A stretch of 64,000 nucleotides of DNA. It comes from Bradyrhizobium guangzhouense (GTDB lineage: Bacteria; Pseudomonadota; Alphaproteobacteria; Rhizobiales; Xanthobacteraceae). Positions 14,891-23,832 of the stretch are shown in pieces. A program made the position numbers and the translations under genes. A model generated the notes under the pieces. The model was given only the letters and a program-made list of their open reading frames with translations. It was not told the origin of the DNA and made no database searches. Location of the stretch: the NCBI RefSeq assembly GCF_004114955.1, contig NZ_CP030053.1, forward strand, positions 4,402,001 to 4,466,000, written 5' to 3'. Position 1 is the stretch's first letter; every line of letters starts with the position of its first letter.

Positions 14891-17800
14891 TGGCCTCTCC
14901 TGTTTCGCATGCAGCTGAGCGAGGTTCGCTCATCGTCGTCCGCACGGTGGACGAGGTCACATCGGAGACCTTCATTCGCATCACCGCGGACGGTTCGGTC
15001 ACGGCCTATAACGGCCATGTCGATCTCGGCACGGGAATCCGGACCGCGCTCGGCCAGATCGTCGCCGAAGAACTCGACGTCTCCTTTGCCCGCGTCGTCG
15101 TGGTGCTCGGCGACACCGCCGTTGTGCCGAACCAGGGCGCGACGATCGCGAGCGAAACCATCCAGATCACCGCCGTCCCCCTGCGCAACGCCGCAGCGCA
15201 AGCGCGACAGTTTTTGATCGCGCGCGCGGCCGAGCGGCTGGAGCTGCCGGAAGCCGAACTGAAGATCGAAGACGGTCTCGTGCGCGGCCATAATCGCAGC
15301 GTCAGCTATGGCGAGCTGATCGGCGGTGAAACCGTCCGTCTCGAACTGGCCGATGATGTGGTGGTCAAGGCTGTCAACGACTACGCCATCGTCGGCCAGT
15401 CGATGCCGCGCGTCGATCTTCCTGCAAAAGCCACGGGCGAGCTGACCTTCGTGCACGACATCCGCTTGCCCGGCATGCTGCACGGCCGCGTGGTGCGCCC
15501 GCCCTATTCCGGCGTCGATGCCGGCCCGTTCGTCGGCACCAGCCTGATCGCGGTGGACGAATCCTCCGTGCGTGACGTCCCAGGCCTCATGGCCGTCGTC
15601 CGCATCGGCGATTTCGTCGGCGTCGTCGCCGAACGCGAGGAGAATGCGATTCGCGCGGCCGAGCAGCTCAAGCTGAGCTGGAAGCCGACGCCTGAACTCA
15701 CCGATCTCGCCGATGTCGAGACCGCACTGCGCGCTCAACCGTCCGCGCCGCGGACGCTGATCGACAAGGGCGATGTCGTTGCGGCGATATCGGGCGCGGC
15801 CAAGCCGATGCAGCGCACGTATCTGTGGCCGTACCAGATGCACGCCTCCATCGGCCCGTCCTGCGCGGTCGCGGATTTCCAGGACGGCAATGTTCGCGTC
15901 TGGTCGGGCACACAGAATCCGCACCTGCTGCGAGCCGATCTCGCGTTGCTGGTCGAACGTCCCGAGAGCGAGGTCGAGGTCATCAGGTTGGAAGCCGCCG
16001 GCTGCTACGGCCGCAATTGCGCCGATGACGTCAGCGCGGACGCGCTATTGCTGTCGCGCGCGGTCGGCCGGCCCGTGCGGGTGCAGCTGACGCGCGAGCA
16101 GGAGCATGCCTGGGAACCCAAGGGCACCGCGCAGCTGATCGACGTCAACGGTGGCTTGGACGCGAATGGCGGCATCGCCGGTTACGACCTCGCCACGCGC
16201 TATCCCTCGAACGCCGCGCCGACGCTGGCGCTGCTACTCACCGGGCGCATCTCGCCCGAGCCCGCGGTGCTCCAGATGGGCGACCGCACCGCGATCCCGC
16301 CTTACGACTACGACCATATGCGCGTCGTCGCCCACGACATGGCCCCGATCGTGCGCGCGTCCTGGTTTCGTGGCGTCTCGGCGCTGCCGAACACCTTTGC
16401 GCACGAATCCTACATCGACGAAGCCGCGACCGAAGCCGGCGTCGATCCGATCGAATATCGCCTGCGCTATCTCAAAGACCGGCGCGCCGTCGATCTCGTC
16501 AACGCGGTGGCCGAGCGCGCCGGCTGGACGCCGCGTCCGGTGCGTGAGGACAAGGACGGCGAGATCGTCCACGGCCGCGGCTTCGCCTACGCGCTCTACG
16601 TCCACAGCAAATTCCCCGGCTATGGCGCGGCGTGGTCGGCCTGGATCGCCGACGTCGCCGTGAACAAAACCACCGGAGATGTCAGCGTCACGCGCGTCGT
16701 GGCCGGGCAGGACTCGGGCCTGATGATCAATCCCGATGGCGTGCGTCACCAGATCCACGGCAACGTCATCCAATCCACCAGTCGCGCGCTGATGGAGGAG
16801 GTCTCGTTCGAGCGCGGCGCAGTGGCGGCGCGGGAATGGGGCGCGTATCCCATCATCCCCTTCCCCGATGTGCCCAAGATCGACGTCCTGATGCTGCCGC
16901 GCCAGGACCAGCCGCTCGGCGTCGGCGAGTCAGCCTCCGTGCCGAGCGCAGCGGCGATCGCGAATGCAATCTTCGATGCAACAGGCGTGCGCTTTCGTGA
17001 GCCCCCGTTTACGCCCGAACGCATCCTGAGGGGCTTGCACGGAGAAACGTCGCCGGTGCCACGAGCCCTGCCGGCGCCCGCGGCGCCGAAATCGTCCCGC
17101 ATCTGGGAGAATCCGTTCGCCAGACGCGCCGGCATTTTCGCGACGATCGCGGCCGTCTGCACCGCCGCGATCGGCCTGTGTGCCACGCTCCTGCCCGGGC
17201 GCGCGATCGCGCCGATCGCGCGGCCCGATGCATCGGTCTATTCGGCTGCGACGATCGCGCGCGGCGAGCAGCTTGCGGCGCTCGGCAATTGCGCGGAGTG
17301 CCACACCAACCTCAATGGCGCGCTCAACGCCGGCGGCCGCGCGCTGGAGACGCCGTTCGGCACGATCTACTCGACCAACATCACGCCCGATGTCGAGACC
17401 GGCATCGGCGCGTGGTCCTATCCCGCCTTCGAGCGCGCGATGCGCGAGGGGCTGCACCGCGACGGGCGGCAGCTCTACCCCGCTTTCCCCTACACGCACT
17501 TTTCCAGGACCGGCGAAGCCGACCTCCAGGCGCTCTACGCCTATCTGATGGCGCAGCCTGCGGTGCGCGCAACAGCACCTGCGAACGCGCTCGCTTTCCC
17601 GTTCAACATCCGCCCGCTGCTTGCGGGCTGGAATGCGCTGTTCCACGACACCCGGGAGTTCAAGCCCGATCCGGCAAAATCCGAACAATGGAATCGCGGC
17701 GCTTATCTGGTCGAGAGTCTCGGCCATTGCAGCGCGTGCCACTCGCCGCGCAATGCGCTCGGCGCCGAGCAGCGCCAGGCCTATCTCGCCGGCGGCTATG

Positions 17801-18402
17801 CCGAGGGTTGGGAGGCGCCGCCGCTGACCTCGCTCTCGCACGCGCCGATCCCGTGGAACGAGGACGAGCTGTTCACCTATTTGCGCACCGGCCACTCGCG
17901 CTATCACGGCGTCGCGGCCGGCCCGATGGCGCCGATCGTTCGGGATCTCAAGGCCCTGCCCGACCAGGACATCCGCGCGATGGCGGTCTATCTCAATTCC
18001 TTCAACGACGTCGCGGCCGATGCTCCCGCACTCGCCGCAAAGCTCGAGAGCGCGACACAGGTCACCGTCGCCTCATCCACCGGCGCGCGGCTCTATCAGG
18101 GTGCCTGCGCGGTCTGCCACGAGGTCGGCGGCCTGCCGCTGTTCGGCAGCCGGCCCTCGCTCGCGCTCAACAGCAATCTGCACAGCGCGACGGCGGACAA
18201 TCTCGTGCAGGTGATCCTGCACGGCATCACCGAACCCGTGTCGAGCGACCTCGGCTACATGCCTGCGTTTGGGAATAGCATGAGCGACGCCCAGGTCGAG
18301 GAGCTCGTCGGCTTCCTGCGCGACCAGTTCGCGCCGGATGAGCCGGCCTGGACCGGCGTGCGCGAGACGATCGCACGGGTGCGATCGTCAACCGCACACT
18401 GA
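14890..18402 (+). CDS. nicB: nicotinate dehydrogenase large subunit: molybdopterin domain fused to three c-type hemes
   Basis: A 1170-residue protein. Residues about 1-720 are the molybdopterin-binding part of the xanthine dehydrogenase family, with catalytic Glu680 in LGVGESAS. A membrane helix follows at about 748-769, then three cytochrome c motifs CAECH (801), CSACH (947) and CAVCH (1073). This is the architecture of Pseudomonas NicB, which hydroxylates nicotinate to 6-hydroxynicotinate and passes electrons to the respiratory chain instead of NAD. The ATG at 14890 overlaps the nicA stop; a TTG one codon earlier is also in frame. A related substrate such as isonicotinate cannot be excluded. 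Confidence 0.85.
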   Translation: MASPVSHAAERGSLIVVRTVDEVTSETFIRITADGSVTAYNGHVDLGTGIRTALGQIVAEELDVSFARVVVVLGDTAVVPNQGATIASETIQITAVPLRNAAAQARQFLIARAAERLELPEAELKIEDGLVRGHNRSVSYGELIGGETVRLELADDVVVKAVNDYAIVGQSMPRVDLPAKATGELTFVHDIRLPGMLHGRVVRPPYSGVDAGPFVGTSLIAVDESSVRDVPGLMAVVRIGDFVGVVAEREENAIRAAEQLKLSWKPTPELTDLADVETALRAQPSAPRTLIDKGDVVAAISGAAKPMQRTYLWPYQMHASIGPSCAVADFQDGNVRVWSGTQNPHLLRADLALLVERPESEVEVIRLEAAGCYGRNCADDVSADALLLSRAVGRPVRVQLTREQEHAWEPKGTAQLIDVNGGLDANGGIAGYDLATRYPSNAAPTLALLLTGRISPEPAVLQMGDRTAIPPYDYDHMRVVAHDMAPIVRASWFRGVSALPNTFAHESYIDEAATEAGVDPIEYRLRYLKDRRAVDLVNAVAERAGWTPRPVREDKDGEIVHGRGFAYALYVHSKFPGYGAAWSAWIADVAVNKTTGDVSVTRVVAGQDSGLMINPDGVRHQIHGNVIQSTSRALMEEVSFERGAVAAREWGAYPIIPFPDVPKIDVLMLPRQDQPLGVGESASVPSAAAIANAIFDATGVRFREPPFTPERILRGLHGETSPVPRALPAPAAPKSSRIWENPFARRAGIFATIAAVCTAAIGLCATLLPGRAIAPIARPDASVYSAATIARGEQLAALGNCAECHTNLNGALNAGGRALETPFGTIYSTNITPDVETGIGAWSYPAFERAMREGLHRDGRQLYPAFPYTHFSRTGEADLQALYAYLMAQPAVRATAPANALAFPFNIRPLLAGWNALFHDTREFKPDPAKSEQWNRGAYLVESLGHCSACHSPRNALGAEQRQAYLAGGYAEGWEAPPLTSLSHAPIPWNEDELFTYLRTGHSRYHGVAAGPMAPIVRDLKALPDQDIRAMAVYLNSFNDVAADAPALAAKLESATQVTVASSTGARLYQGACAVCHEVGGLPLFGSRPSLALNSNLHSATADNLVQVILHGITEPVSSDLGYMPAFGNSMSDAQVEELVGFLRDQFAPDEPAWTGVRETIARVRSSTAH

Positions 18403-18403
18403 A

Positions 18404-19372
18404 TCAAGCGTGCTGCTTCATCTCCACCGGCGGCGTGCCGTGGGTGTGGAAGGACTCGATCGTCTTCAACCCCCAGGCCTGGCCCTTCTTGCGCTCCTCC
18501 TCGGTCCACACGATCGGTTTCCAGTCCGGCGCGAGGATCAGGCGGGCGCCGGCATTGGCGACCTCGACGCGGTTGCCGCCGGGCTCGTAGACATAGAGGA
18601 AGAAGGTCTGCTGGATCGCGTGCTTGTGCGGTCCGGTCTCGATATGCACGCCGTTCTCCAGGAAGATGTCGGCCGCGCGAAGAATCTCCTCGCGGCTGTC
18701 GAGCGCGTAGGTGACGTGGTGGAAACGACCGGGCGTACCGGAATGGTCGAGCGAATAGGCGAAATCGTAGCTCTTGTTCGACATGGTCAGCCACATCGCA
18801 GCTTCACGGCCGTCGTTGAGCACGATCTGCTCGGTCAGCCGGCAACCGAGATAGTTTTCGAAGAACTCGCGATTGGCCTTGATGTCGACGGCGAGGCAAT
18901 TGAGATGGTCGAGCCGGCGAACATTGACGCCGCGTGCGGGAAAACGCTGCGCCTGGTTCTTCAGCGCCGGCTTCAGCTCCGGCGGCGCCTGATACCACTC
19001 GGTCTCGTAATAGAGCTCGACGATGTGGCCGTCAGGATCGCGGCAGCGGAAGGTCGGCCCCTGCCCCATGTCGCCGTCGATCCAGCCGATATCGAAGCCC
19101 GAGCCCTTCAGCGCGGCGACGCGGCGTTCCAGCGCCTGCTGGCTGCGCGCCCGCAGCGCCATATGCTCCATGCCTGAGGTCTTCGAGGCCGTGAGCTTGA
19201 GCGAATAGCGCTCGTAATCGTCCCAGCCGCGCAAGTACACCGACTCGCCCTTCCGTCCGCTGACGGTCATACCCATGACATCGACGAAGAATTTCAGGCT
19301 CTCGTCGGGCTTGGGCGTCAACAGCTCCATATGGCCGAGATGGGCGAGATCGAGGATCGGTTCGCTCTGCAT
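18404..19372 (-). CDS. extradiol (catechol 2,3-type) dioxygenase, VOC superfamily
   Basis: A 322-residue two-domain type I extradiol dioxygenase. The second domain carries the iron ligands His156 (RRLDHLNCL), His218/219 (RFHHVTYAL) and Glu270 (NRVEVANAG). GGAGGA lies 5 nt before the ATG. It is convergent with nicB, 1 nt apart, and is preceded by a perfect inverted repeat of the cluster half-site, so it is probably induced with nicotinate genes. Its substrate is unknown: a dihydroxypyridine or a catechol are both possible. Pseudomonas-type NicX belongs to a different family. Confidence 0.85.
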   Translation of the reverse strand: MQSEPILDLAHLGHMELLTPKPDESLKFFVDVMGMTVSGRKGESVYLRGWDDYERYSLKLTASKTSGMEHMALRARSQQALERRVAALKGSGFDIGWIDGDMGQGPTFRCRDPDGHIVELYYETEWYQAPPELKPALKNQAQRFPARGVNVRRLDHLNCLAVDIKANREFFENYLGCRLTEQIVLNDGREAAMWLTMSNKSYDFAYSLDHSGTPGRFHHVTYALDSREEILRAADIFLENGVHIETGPHKHAIQQTFFLYVYEPGGNRVEVANAGARLILAPDWKPIVWTEEERKKGQAWGLKTIESFHTHGTPPVEMKQHA

Positions 19373-19473
19373 GGTTCCTCCAAAACTTGGCTGCGATCCC
19401 TTTTGAGGAATCGCGCAATCGGGCGCGGGACACAATGTGCATGGGGCGCCGGGGCGGCCGTCGGCCTGCGGGC

Positions 19474-19497
19474 TCATTTGTACTAATGTACAAATGA
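19474..19497. promoter_or_regulatory. operator upstream of the extradiol dioxygenase (site D)
   Basis: TCATTTGTAC at 19474-19483 is followed by a TAAT spacer and an exact inverted copy at 19488-19497. The half-site is the same TC(A/G)TT(C/T)GTA found at 4440-4470, 14189 and 14343. It lies about 100 nt before the dioxygenase ATG. This is the most perfect of the set. Confidence 0.75.
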
Positions 19498-19804
19498 TTA
19501 GGTCCCGTCAACAAATCAACGCGGGCCGCCTGCAACCGTTGCTGCTCGGCGCCTTGAACAGCCGTCTCGCCGGAGGGCGGATGGACTGCTCGAATGGTAA
19601 AGTCTTCCTTAACTCGAATTGGGGCCCTCGGGCCCATAAACCAGCATTTTCGGGCAGATTCCGCCCACCAGTATGCATTCGGAACAAACCGAGCGGCCGA
19701 ATTGTAGTGGATTTAACAAAGCCGCCGCGCCTGCCGTTTAACCGTTTGTGCAGCCACGACCCGCATAGTCGCAGAAACAGTCTGATTTTTCAGGTTCATC
19801 CATC
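19498..19804. other. intergenic region with no recognised gene
   Basis: This is 307 bp between the operator and the HerA-like gene. It is less GC-rich than its surroundings, with scattered stops in all frames and a GGGGCCCTCGGGCCC palindrome near 19620. It presumably holds the promoter of the ATPase gene. I see no RNA gene in it. Confidence 0.5.
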
Positions 19805-21544
19805 GTGACATCTTTTGGACGCGTGATTTCGGTACGTGGATCGCTCGCCCGGGTCGGGCTTCTGGCACAAAGCCAGATGTCGATCTCGGAGGTACGGGCG
19901 ACCGTCGGCCGCTTCGTCAGCATCCGCTGCGCCAGTTCGGTCATCGTCGCCATGATCACCGAAGTGTCCTGCGAGAACCTCGCAAGCACCGGCGAGTACA
20001 TCGCGATCGCCTCGGTCGACCTGCTCGGCGAAATCCTCAACGCCGCCGACAAGGCCAAATTCCAGCGCGGCGTCACCAATTATCCGACCATCGGCGATGC
20101 GGTCGACCTGATCACGAGCCAGGAGCTGCGCACGATCTACGCGCCGACCGGATCGGACCAGATCAATGTCGGCTTCCTCCAGCAGGACCGCTCGGTCATC
20201 GCCTATGTCGACATCGAGGAGATGCTGTCCAAGCATTTTGCGGTGCTGGGATCGACCGGCGTCGGTAAATCGACCGGCGTGTCGCTGCTGCTCAACGAGA
20301 TCCTGAAGGCGCGCCCGAACCTGCGCATCTTCCTGCTCGACGTGCACAATGAATATGGCCGCTGCTTCGGCGACCGCGCGCTGGTGCTCAATCCGCGAAA
20401 CCTGAAGCTGCCGTTCTGGCTGTTCAATTTCGAGGAAATCGTCGACGTGCTGTTCGGCGGCCGCGCGGGCGTGCCCGAAGAACTCGACGTCCTCGCGGAA
20501 GTGATTCCGATCGCCAAGGGCATCTACACGCAATATCAGAACACCGATCGCCTTGGCCTGAAGCGCATCGATCCCAAGCAGATCGGTTTCACCGTCGACA
20601 CGCCGGTGCCGTACCGTCTGGTCGACCTGATCTCGCTGATCGACGAGCGCATGGGCAAGCTGGAAAATCGCTCCTCGCGCATCATCTATCACAAGCTGAT
20701 CTCGCGCATCGAGGCGGTCCGCAACGATCCGCGCTACGCCTTCATGTTCGACAACGCCAATGTCGGCGGCGACACCATGGCCGAAGTCATCAGCCATCTG
20801 TTCCGCCTGCCCGCCAACGGCAAGCCGATGACGGTGATGCAGCTCGCCGGCTTCCCGGCCGAGGTCATCGATTCCGTCGTGTCGGTGCTGTGCCGCATGG
20901 CGTTCGATTTCGGCCTGTGGAGCGACGGCGTTTCGCCGATGCTGTTCGTCTGCGAGGAAGCGCACCGCTATGCCTCCGCCGACCGCAATATCGGCTTCGG
21001 GCCGACCCGCAAGGCGGTCTCGCGCATCGCCAAGGAAGGCCGCAAATACGGCGTCTATCTCGGGCTGATCACGCAGCGCCCCGCAGAGCTCGACGCCACG
21101 ATCATCTCCCAGTGCAACACGCTGTTCACGATGCGTCTTGCCAACGACCGCGACCAGGCGCTGCTGCGCGCCGCCGTCTCGGATGCGGCCGCGAACCTGT
21201 TGTCCTTCGTGCCCTCGCTCGGTACCCGCGAGGTGCTGGCGTTCGGCGAAGGCGTCGCCCTGCCGACGCGGCTGCGCTTCAAGGAGGTGCCGCCGCATCA
21301 ATTGCCGCGCGGCGAGGCCACCATTTCCAGCGTGCCGTCGATCTCCGCCGGTCACGACATGCATTTCGTCGGCGCCGTGCTCGAGCGCTGGCGCGGTGCG
21401 ACCTCGCAGCGCGACGTGCCGAACGACCCGGTGTTCGCCGCGCCGCCCGCCAAGACGCTCGCGCCGGCCGAAACGCCGATGCTGCAGCCCTCGATGGGCC
21501 TCGACCCCGACCGCTTCTCACTGCTGAAGAAGCCGCTGCGGTAA
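19805..21544 (+). CDS. HerA-like hexameric DNA-translocating ATPase (DUF87)
   Basis: A 579-residue protein with a HAS-barrel-like N-terminus (residues about 1-110), Walker A GSTGVGKST (about 153-161), a Walker B-like hydrophobic strand ending LFVCEEAHRY (about 378-388), and a C-terminal tail. HerA ATPases pump DNA, often with NurA nuclease or in defence systems; no nuclease gene is adjacent here. The start is a GTG, and the alternative first ATG (MSISEV) would delete the first barrel strands. It is a stand-alone gene, common in this form in alphaproteobacteria. Confidence 0.85.
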   Translation: MTSFGRVISVRGSLARVGLLAQSQMSISEVRATVGRFVSIRCASSVIVAMITEVSCENLASTGEYIAIASVDLLGEILNAADKAKFQRGVTNYPTIGDAVDLITSQELRTIYAPTGSDQINVGFLQQDRSVIAYVDIEEMLSKHFAVLGSTGVGKSTGVSLLLNEILKARPNLRIFLLDVHNEYGRCFGDRALVLNPRNLKLPFWLFNFEEIVDVLFGGRAGVPEELDVLAEVIPIAKGIYTQYQNTDRLGLKRIDPKQIGFTVDTPVPYRLVDLISLIDERMGKLENRSSRIIYHKLISRIEAVRNDPRYAFMFDNANVGGDTMAEVISHLFRLPANGKPMTVMQLAGFPAEVIDSVVSVLCRMAFDFGLWSDGVSPMLFVCEEAHRYASADRNIGFGPTRKAVSRIAKEGRKYGVYLGLITQRPAELDATIISQCNTLFTMRLANDRDQALLRAAVSDAAANLLSFVPSLGTREVLAFGEGVALPTRLRFKEVPPHQLPRGEATISSVPSISAGHDMHFVGAVLERWRGATSQRDVPNDPVFAAPPAKTLAPAETPMLQPSMGLDPDRFSLLKKPLR

Positions 21545-21569
21545 GGGGCGCGCTTACGCCTCTAGCACA

Positions 21570-21674
21570 TGTCATGCCCCGCGAAGGCGGGGCATCCAGT
21601 ACGCCGCGGCCTCTCGATTGAATCACCACCGCCTCTGGAATACTGGATCGCCCAATTAAATCGGGCGATGACAG
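21570..21674. repeat. two-hairpin REP-like element, copy 1
   Basis: The left hairpin is ATGCCCCGCGAAGGCGGGGCAT and the right hairpin is ATCGCCCAATTAAATCGGGC, joined by a core containing CAGTACGCCG and ATACTGGAT. The ends are TGTCATG and GATGACAG. It lies downstream of the HerA-like gene. Sister copies are at 31650-34328 (interrupted), 34524, 50128 and 55758. Confidence 0.8.
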
Positions 21675-21764
21675 CGAGTATGTGGCAAGCGCGCCGCGCA
21701 TATAGCTGCACGTTGAGGCGCCCGCCCGCATGGACTATGGTTTGCCGCCCCCGAGCCGGAATCC

Positions 21765-22358
21765 ATGCCCATGACAAAGCCCGCGCAACGCTTTCCCGTA
21801 CCCGCCATCGACAGCCTGCCTGACGACATCCGTACGCGCCTGCTCGCCGTGCAGGAGAAGAGCGGCTTCGTGCCCAACGTCTTCCTGACGCTGGCCTACC
21901 GCCCCGACGAGTTCCGCGCCTTCTTCGCCTATCACGACGCGCTGATGGAGAAGGACGGCGGCCTCTCCAAGGCTGAGCGCGAGATGATCGTGGTGGCGAC
22001 CTCGGCCGCCAACCAGTGCCAATATTGCGTGATCGCCCATGGCGCGATCCTGCGCATCCGCGCCAAGAACCCTGTGATCGCCGACCAGATCGCGACCAAT
22101 TATCGCAAGGCCGATATCACGCCGCGGCAGAAGGCGATGCTCGATTTCGCGATGAAGATCTCGACCGATGCGCAACGGAGCTCGGAGGAGGATTTCGCAA
22201 GCCTCGCCGCGCACGGCTTCAGCGACGACGACATCTGGGACATCGCCGCGATCTCCGCCTTCTTCGGCCTGTCGAACCGGCTGGCGAATTTCACCGGCAT
22301 GCGGCCGAATGAGGAGTTCTACCTGATGGGACGCCTGCCCAAAACCGAAAAGAAATGA
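21765..22358 (+). CDS. peroxidase-related (AhpD-like / carboxymuconolactone decarboxylase family) protein
   Basis: A 197-residue all-helical protein. The redox-active CxxC with downstream His is NQCQYCVIAHG (residues about 84-94), which marks the AhpD-like alkylhydroperoxidase group. The C-terminal region (GLSNRLANFTGMRPNEEFY) matches the uncharacterised peroxidase-related subfamily. The MgtC-like gene starts 10 nt downstream, so the two are co-transcribed. The likely role is thiol-based peroxide reduction; the reductant is unknown. Confidence 0.88.
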   Translation: MPMTKPAQRFPVPAIDSLPDDIRTRLLAVQEKSGFVPNVFLTLAYRPDEFRAFFAYHDALMEKDGGLSKAEREMIVVATSAANQCQYCVIAHGAILRIRAKNPVIADQIATNYRKADITPRQKAMLDFAMKISTDAQRSSEEDFASLAAHGFSDDDIWDIAAISAFFGLSNRLANFTGMRPNEEFYLMGRLPKTEKK

Positions 22359-22368
22359 CCGAAACGGA

Positions 22369-22848
22369 ATGACCGAGCTCGACTGGAGCGAAATCCTGCT
22401 GCGCCTCGGCGTTGCAACGCTTGCCGGCGCCGCGATTGGGCTCAACCGCGATTTGCAGGGCAAGCCGCTCGGGCTGAAGACGCTCGGCATCGTCGGCCTC
22501 TCCACCGCGACCGTGGTGGTGCTGGCGCTGCAACTCTCCGAGCCCGGCAAGGTCGTCGATGCCACCAGCCGGGTCATCCAGGGCATCCTCACCGGCATCG
22601 GCTTCCTCGGTGCCGGCGTCATCGTCCATGAAAGCGAGCGGTTTCGCGTCCGCGGGCTGACCAGCGCCGCCTGCACCTTCCTTGCCGCCTGTCTCGGCGT
22701 GGTCTGCGGCGCGGGGCAATGGAAGATCGTCGCGATCGCGCTGGCGCTGACCTTCGTGCTGCTCACGATCGGCCGCCGCATCGAGCGCCACTTGCACCGC
22801 ATGCTCGGCGGCAAGGACGAGCCGCACGAGGACAACAGGCAAGCGTAG
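22369..22848 (+). CDS. MgtC/SapB family membrane protein
   Basis: A 159-residue protein with four to five hydrophobic helices and the family motifs AGAAIGLNRDLQGKPLGLKT (residues about 19-38) and GILTGIGFLGAGVIVHE (about 71-87). MgtC proteins act at the inner membrane in Mg-limited or acid conditions, and in some bacteria modulate ATP synthase. The C-terminal regulatory domain of long MgtC is absent, which gives the short SapB form. It is in an operon with the AhpD-like gene. Confidence 0.9.
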   Translation: MTELDWSEILLRLGVATLAGAAIGLNRDLQGKPLGLKTLGIVGLSTATVVVLALQLSEPGKVVDATSRVIQGILTGIGFLGAGVIVHESERFRVRGLTSAACTFLAACLGVVCGAGQWKIVAIALALTFVLLTIGRRIERHLHRMLGGKDEPHEDNRQA

Positions 22849-22955
22849 CAGACCTTGCTCAAATCTTCCGCTCGCATATTGGTCTGAAGCACTGATAATC
22901 GCCGCAAAAGATTTCGCTGACGTCAGCCAGCGACGACCGTTCGAACCCGAGAGAC

Positions 22956-23621
22956 ATGATGGACAACAGTGCTCACGCCCCCGGCGATGTGACGTTCGAC
23001 TTCCGCGCATTGTCGGCGCGCGACAAATACAAGCCGCTGATCGGCACCGTGGTGCCGCGGCCGATCGCGCTGGTGACGACGGTCGATCCGCAAGGGAAGA
23101 TCAACGCCGCGCCATTCAGCTTCTTCAACTGCCTGTCGGCCGATCCGCCGATTCTCGCGCTCGGCGTCGAGAACCACCCGGACATGCGGTTCAAGGATAC
23201 CGGCCTCAACATCCGCCTGACCGAGGTCTTCACCGTCAACATCGTCTCGCACGCCATTGCCGAAGCGATGCACGTCTGCGCCGTGCCGTTCGCGCCTGAT
23301 CATGATGAACTCGAGGCCGCGGGCCTGACCGCGATGCCGGGCAGGACCGTGGCGTCACCCTGGATCAAGGAGGCGCCGGCTGCCTTCGAATGCCGCCGCC
23401 ACATCACGCTCGAACTCGGCAAGTCGCGCCAGATCATCATGGGCGAGATTCTATTCGCGCATTATCATCAGGACGTCGTGGATGCCGAGCGCCTGCACAT
23501 CGACCCGGCGAAGCTCGATGCCATCGCCAGGCTCGGCGGCAGCACCTGCTGCACCATTCGCGACCGTTTCGACATGGAAACGCCCACGCTCGACGACTAT
23601 TGGAGCCAGCGGCAGTCCTAG
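22956..23621 (+). CDS. flavin reductase-like FMN-binding split-barrel protein
   Basis: A 221-residue protein of the flavin reductase-like domain family. PLIGTVVPRPIALVTTVD and NAAPFSFFNCLSADPPIL (residues about 25-68) form the FMN-binding core, and NIVSHAIAEAMHVCA continues the barrel. Such proteins reduce flavin for partner monooxygenases or act alone as flavoenzymes. No monooxygenase is adjacent. The start has two consecutive ATGs behind GAGAG. The reaction is unassigned. Confidence 0.87.
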   Translation: MMDNSAHAPGDVTFDFRALSARDKYKPLIGTVVPRPIALVTTVDPQGKINAAPFSFFNCLSADPPILALGVENHPDMRFKDTGLNIRLTEVFTVNIVSHAIAEAMHVCAVPFAPDHDELEAAGLTAMPGRTVASPWIKEAPAAFECRRHITLELGKSRQIIMGEILFAHYHQDVVDAERLHIDPAKLDAIARLGGSTCCTIRDRFDMETPTLDDYWSQRQS

Positions 23622-23832
23622 CCGAGCGTTGGCCGCTGGGCTCCTTGTTCCGCGAGCTCGCGCGCCCTCCGGCTGACGCGCCTTCTGCAACATGATGTTC
23701 CGCGCCTCGGTGCTGGCCTCCATGCTGCGCTTCGAAGGCGATGATGTCGCTAACGTGGGTTACAGCGCGCCGGCCTATAAACTTGCATTTCGCGGGAACA
23801 ATCGCGGCCTCCCGGCGTCTGGCGCGAAGACG

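Noticed and set aside
19796..21364. 522-codon open frame on the - strand
   Set aside because: Antisense to the HerA-like ATPase, which has clear Walker motifs. The antisense protein is low in complexity.
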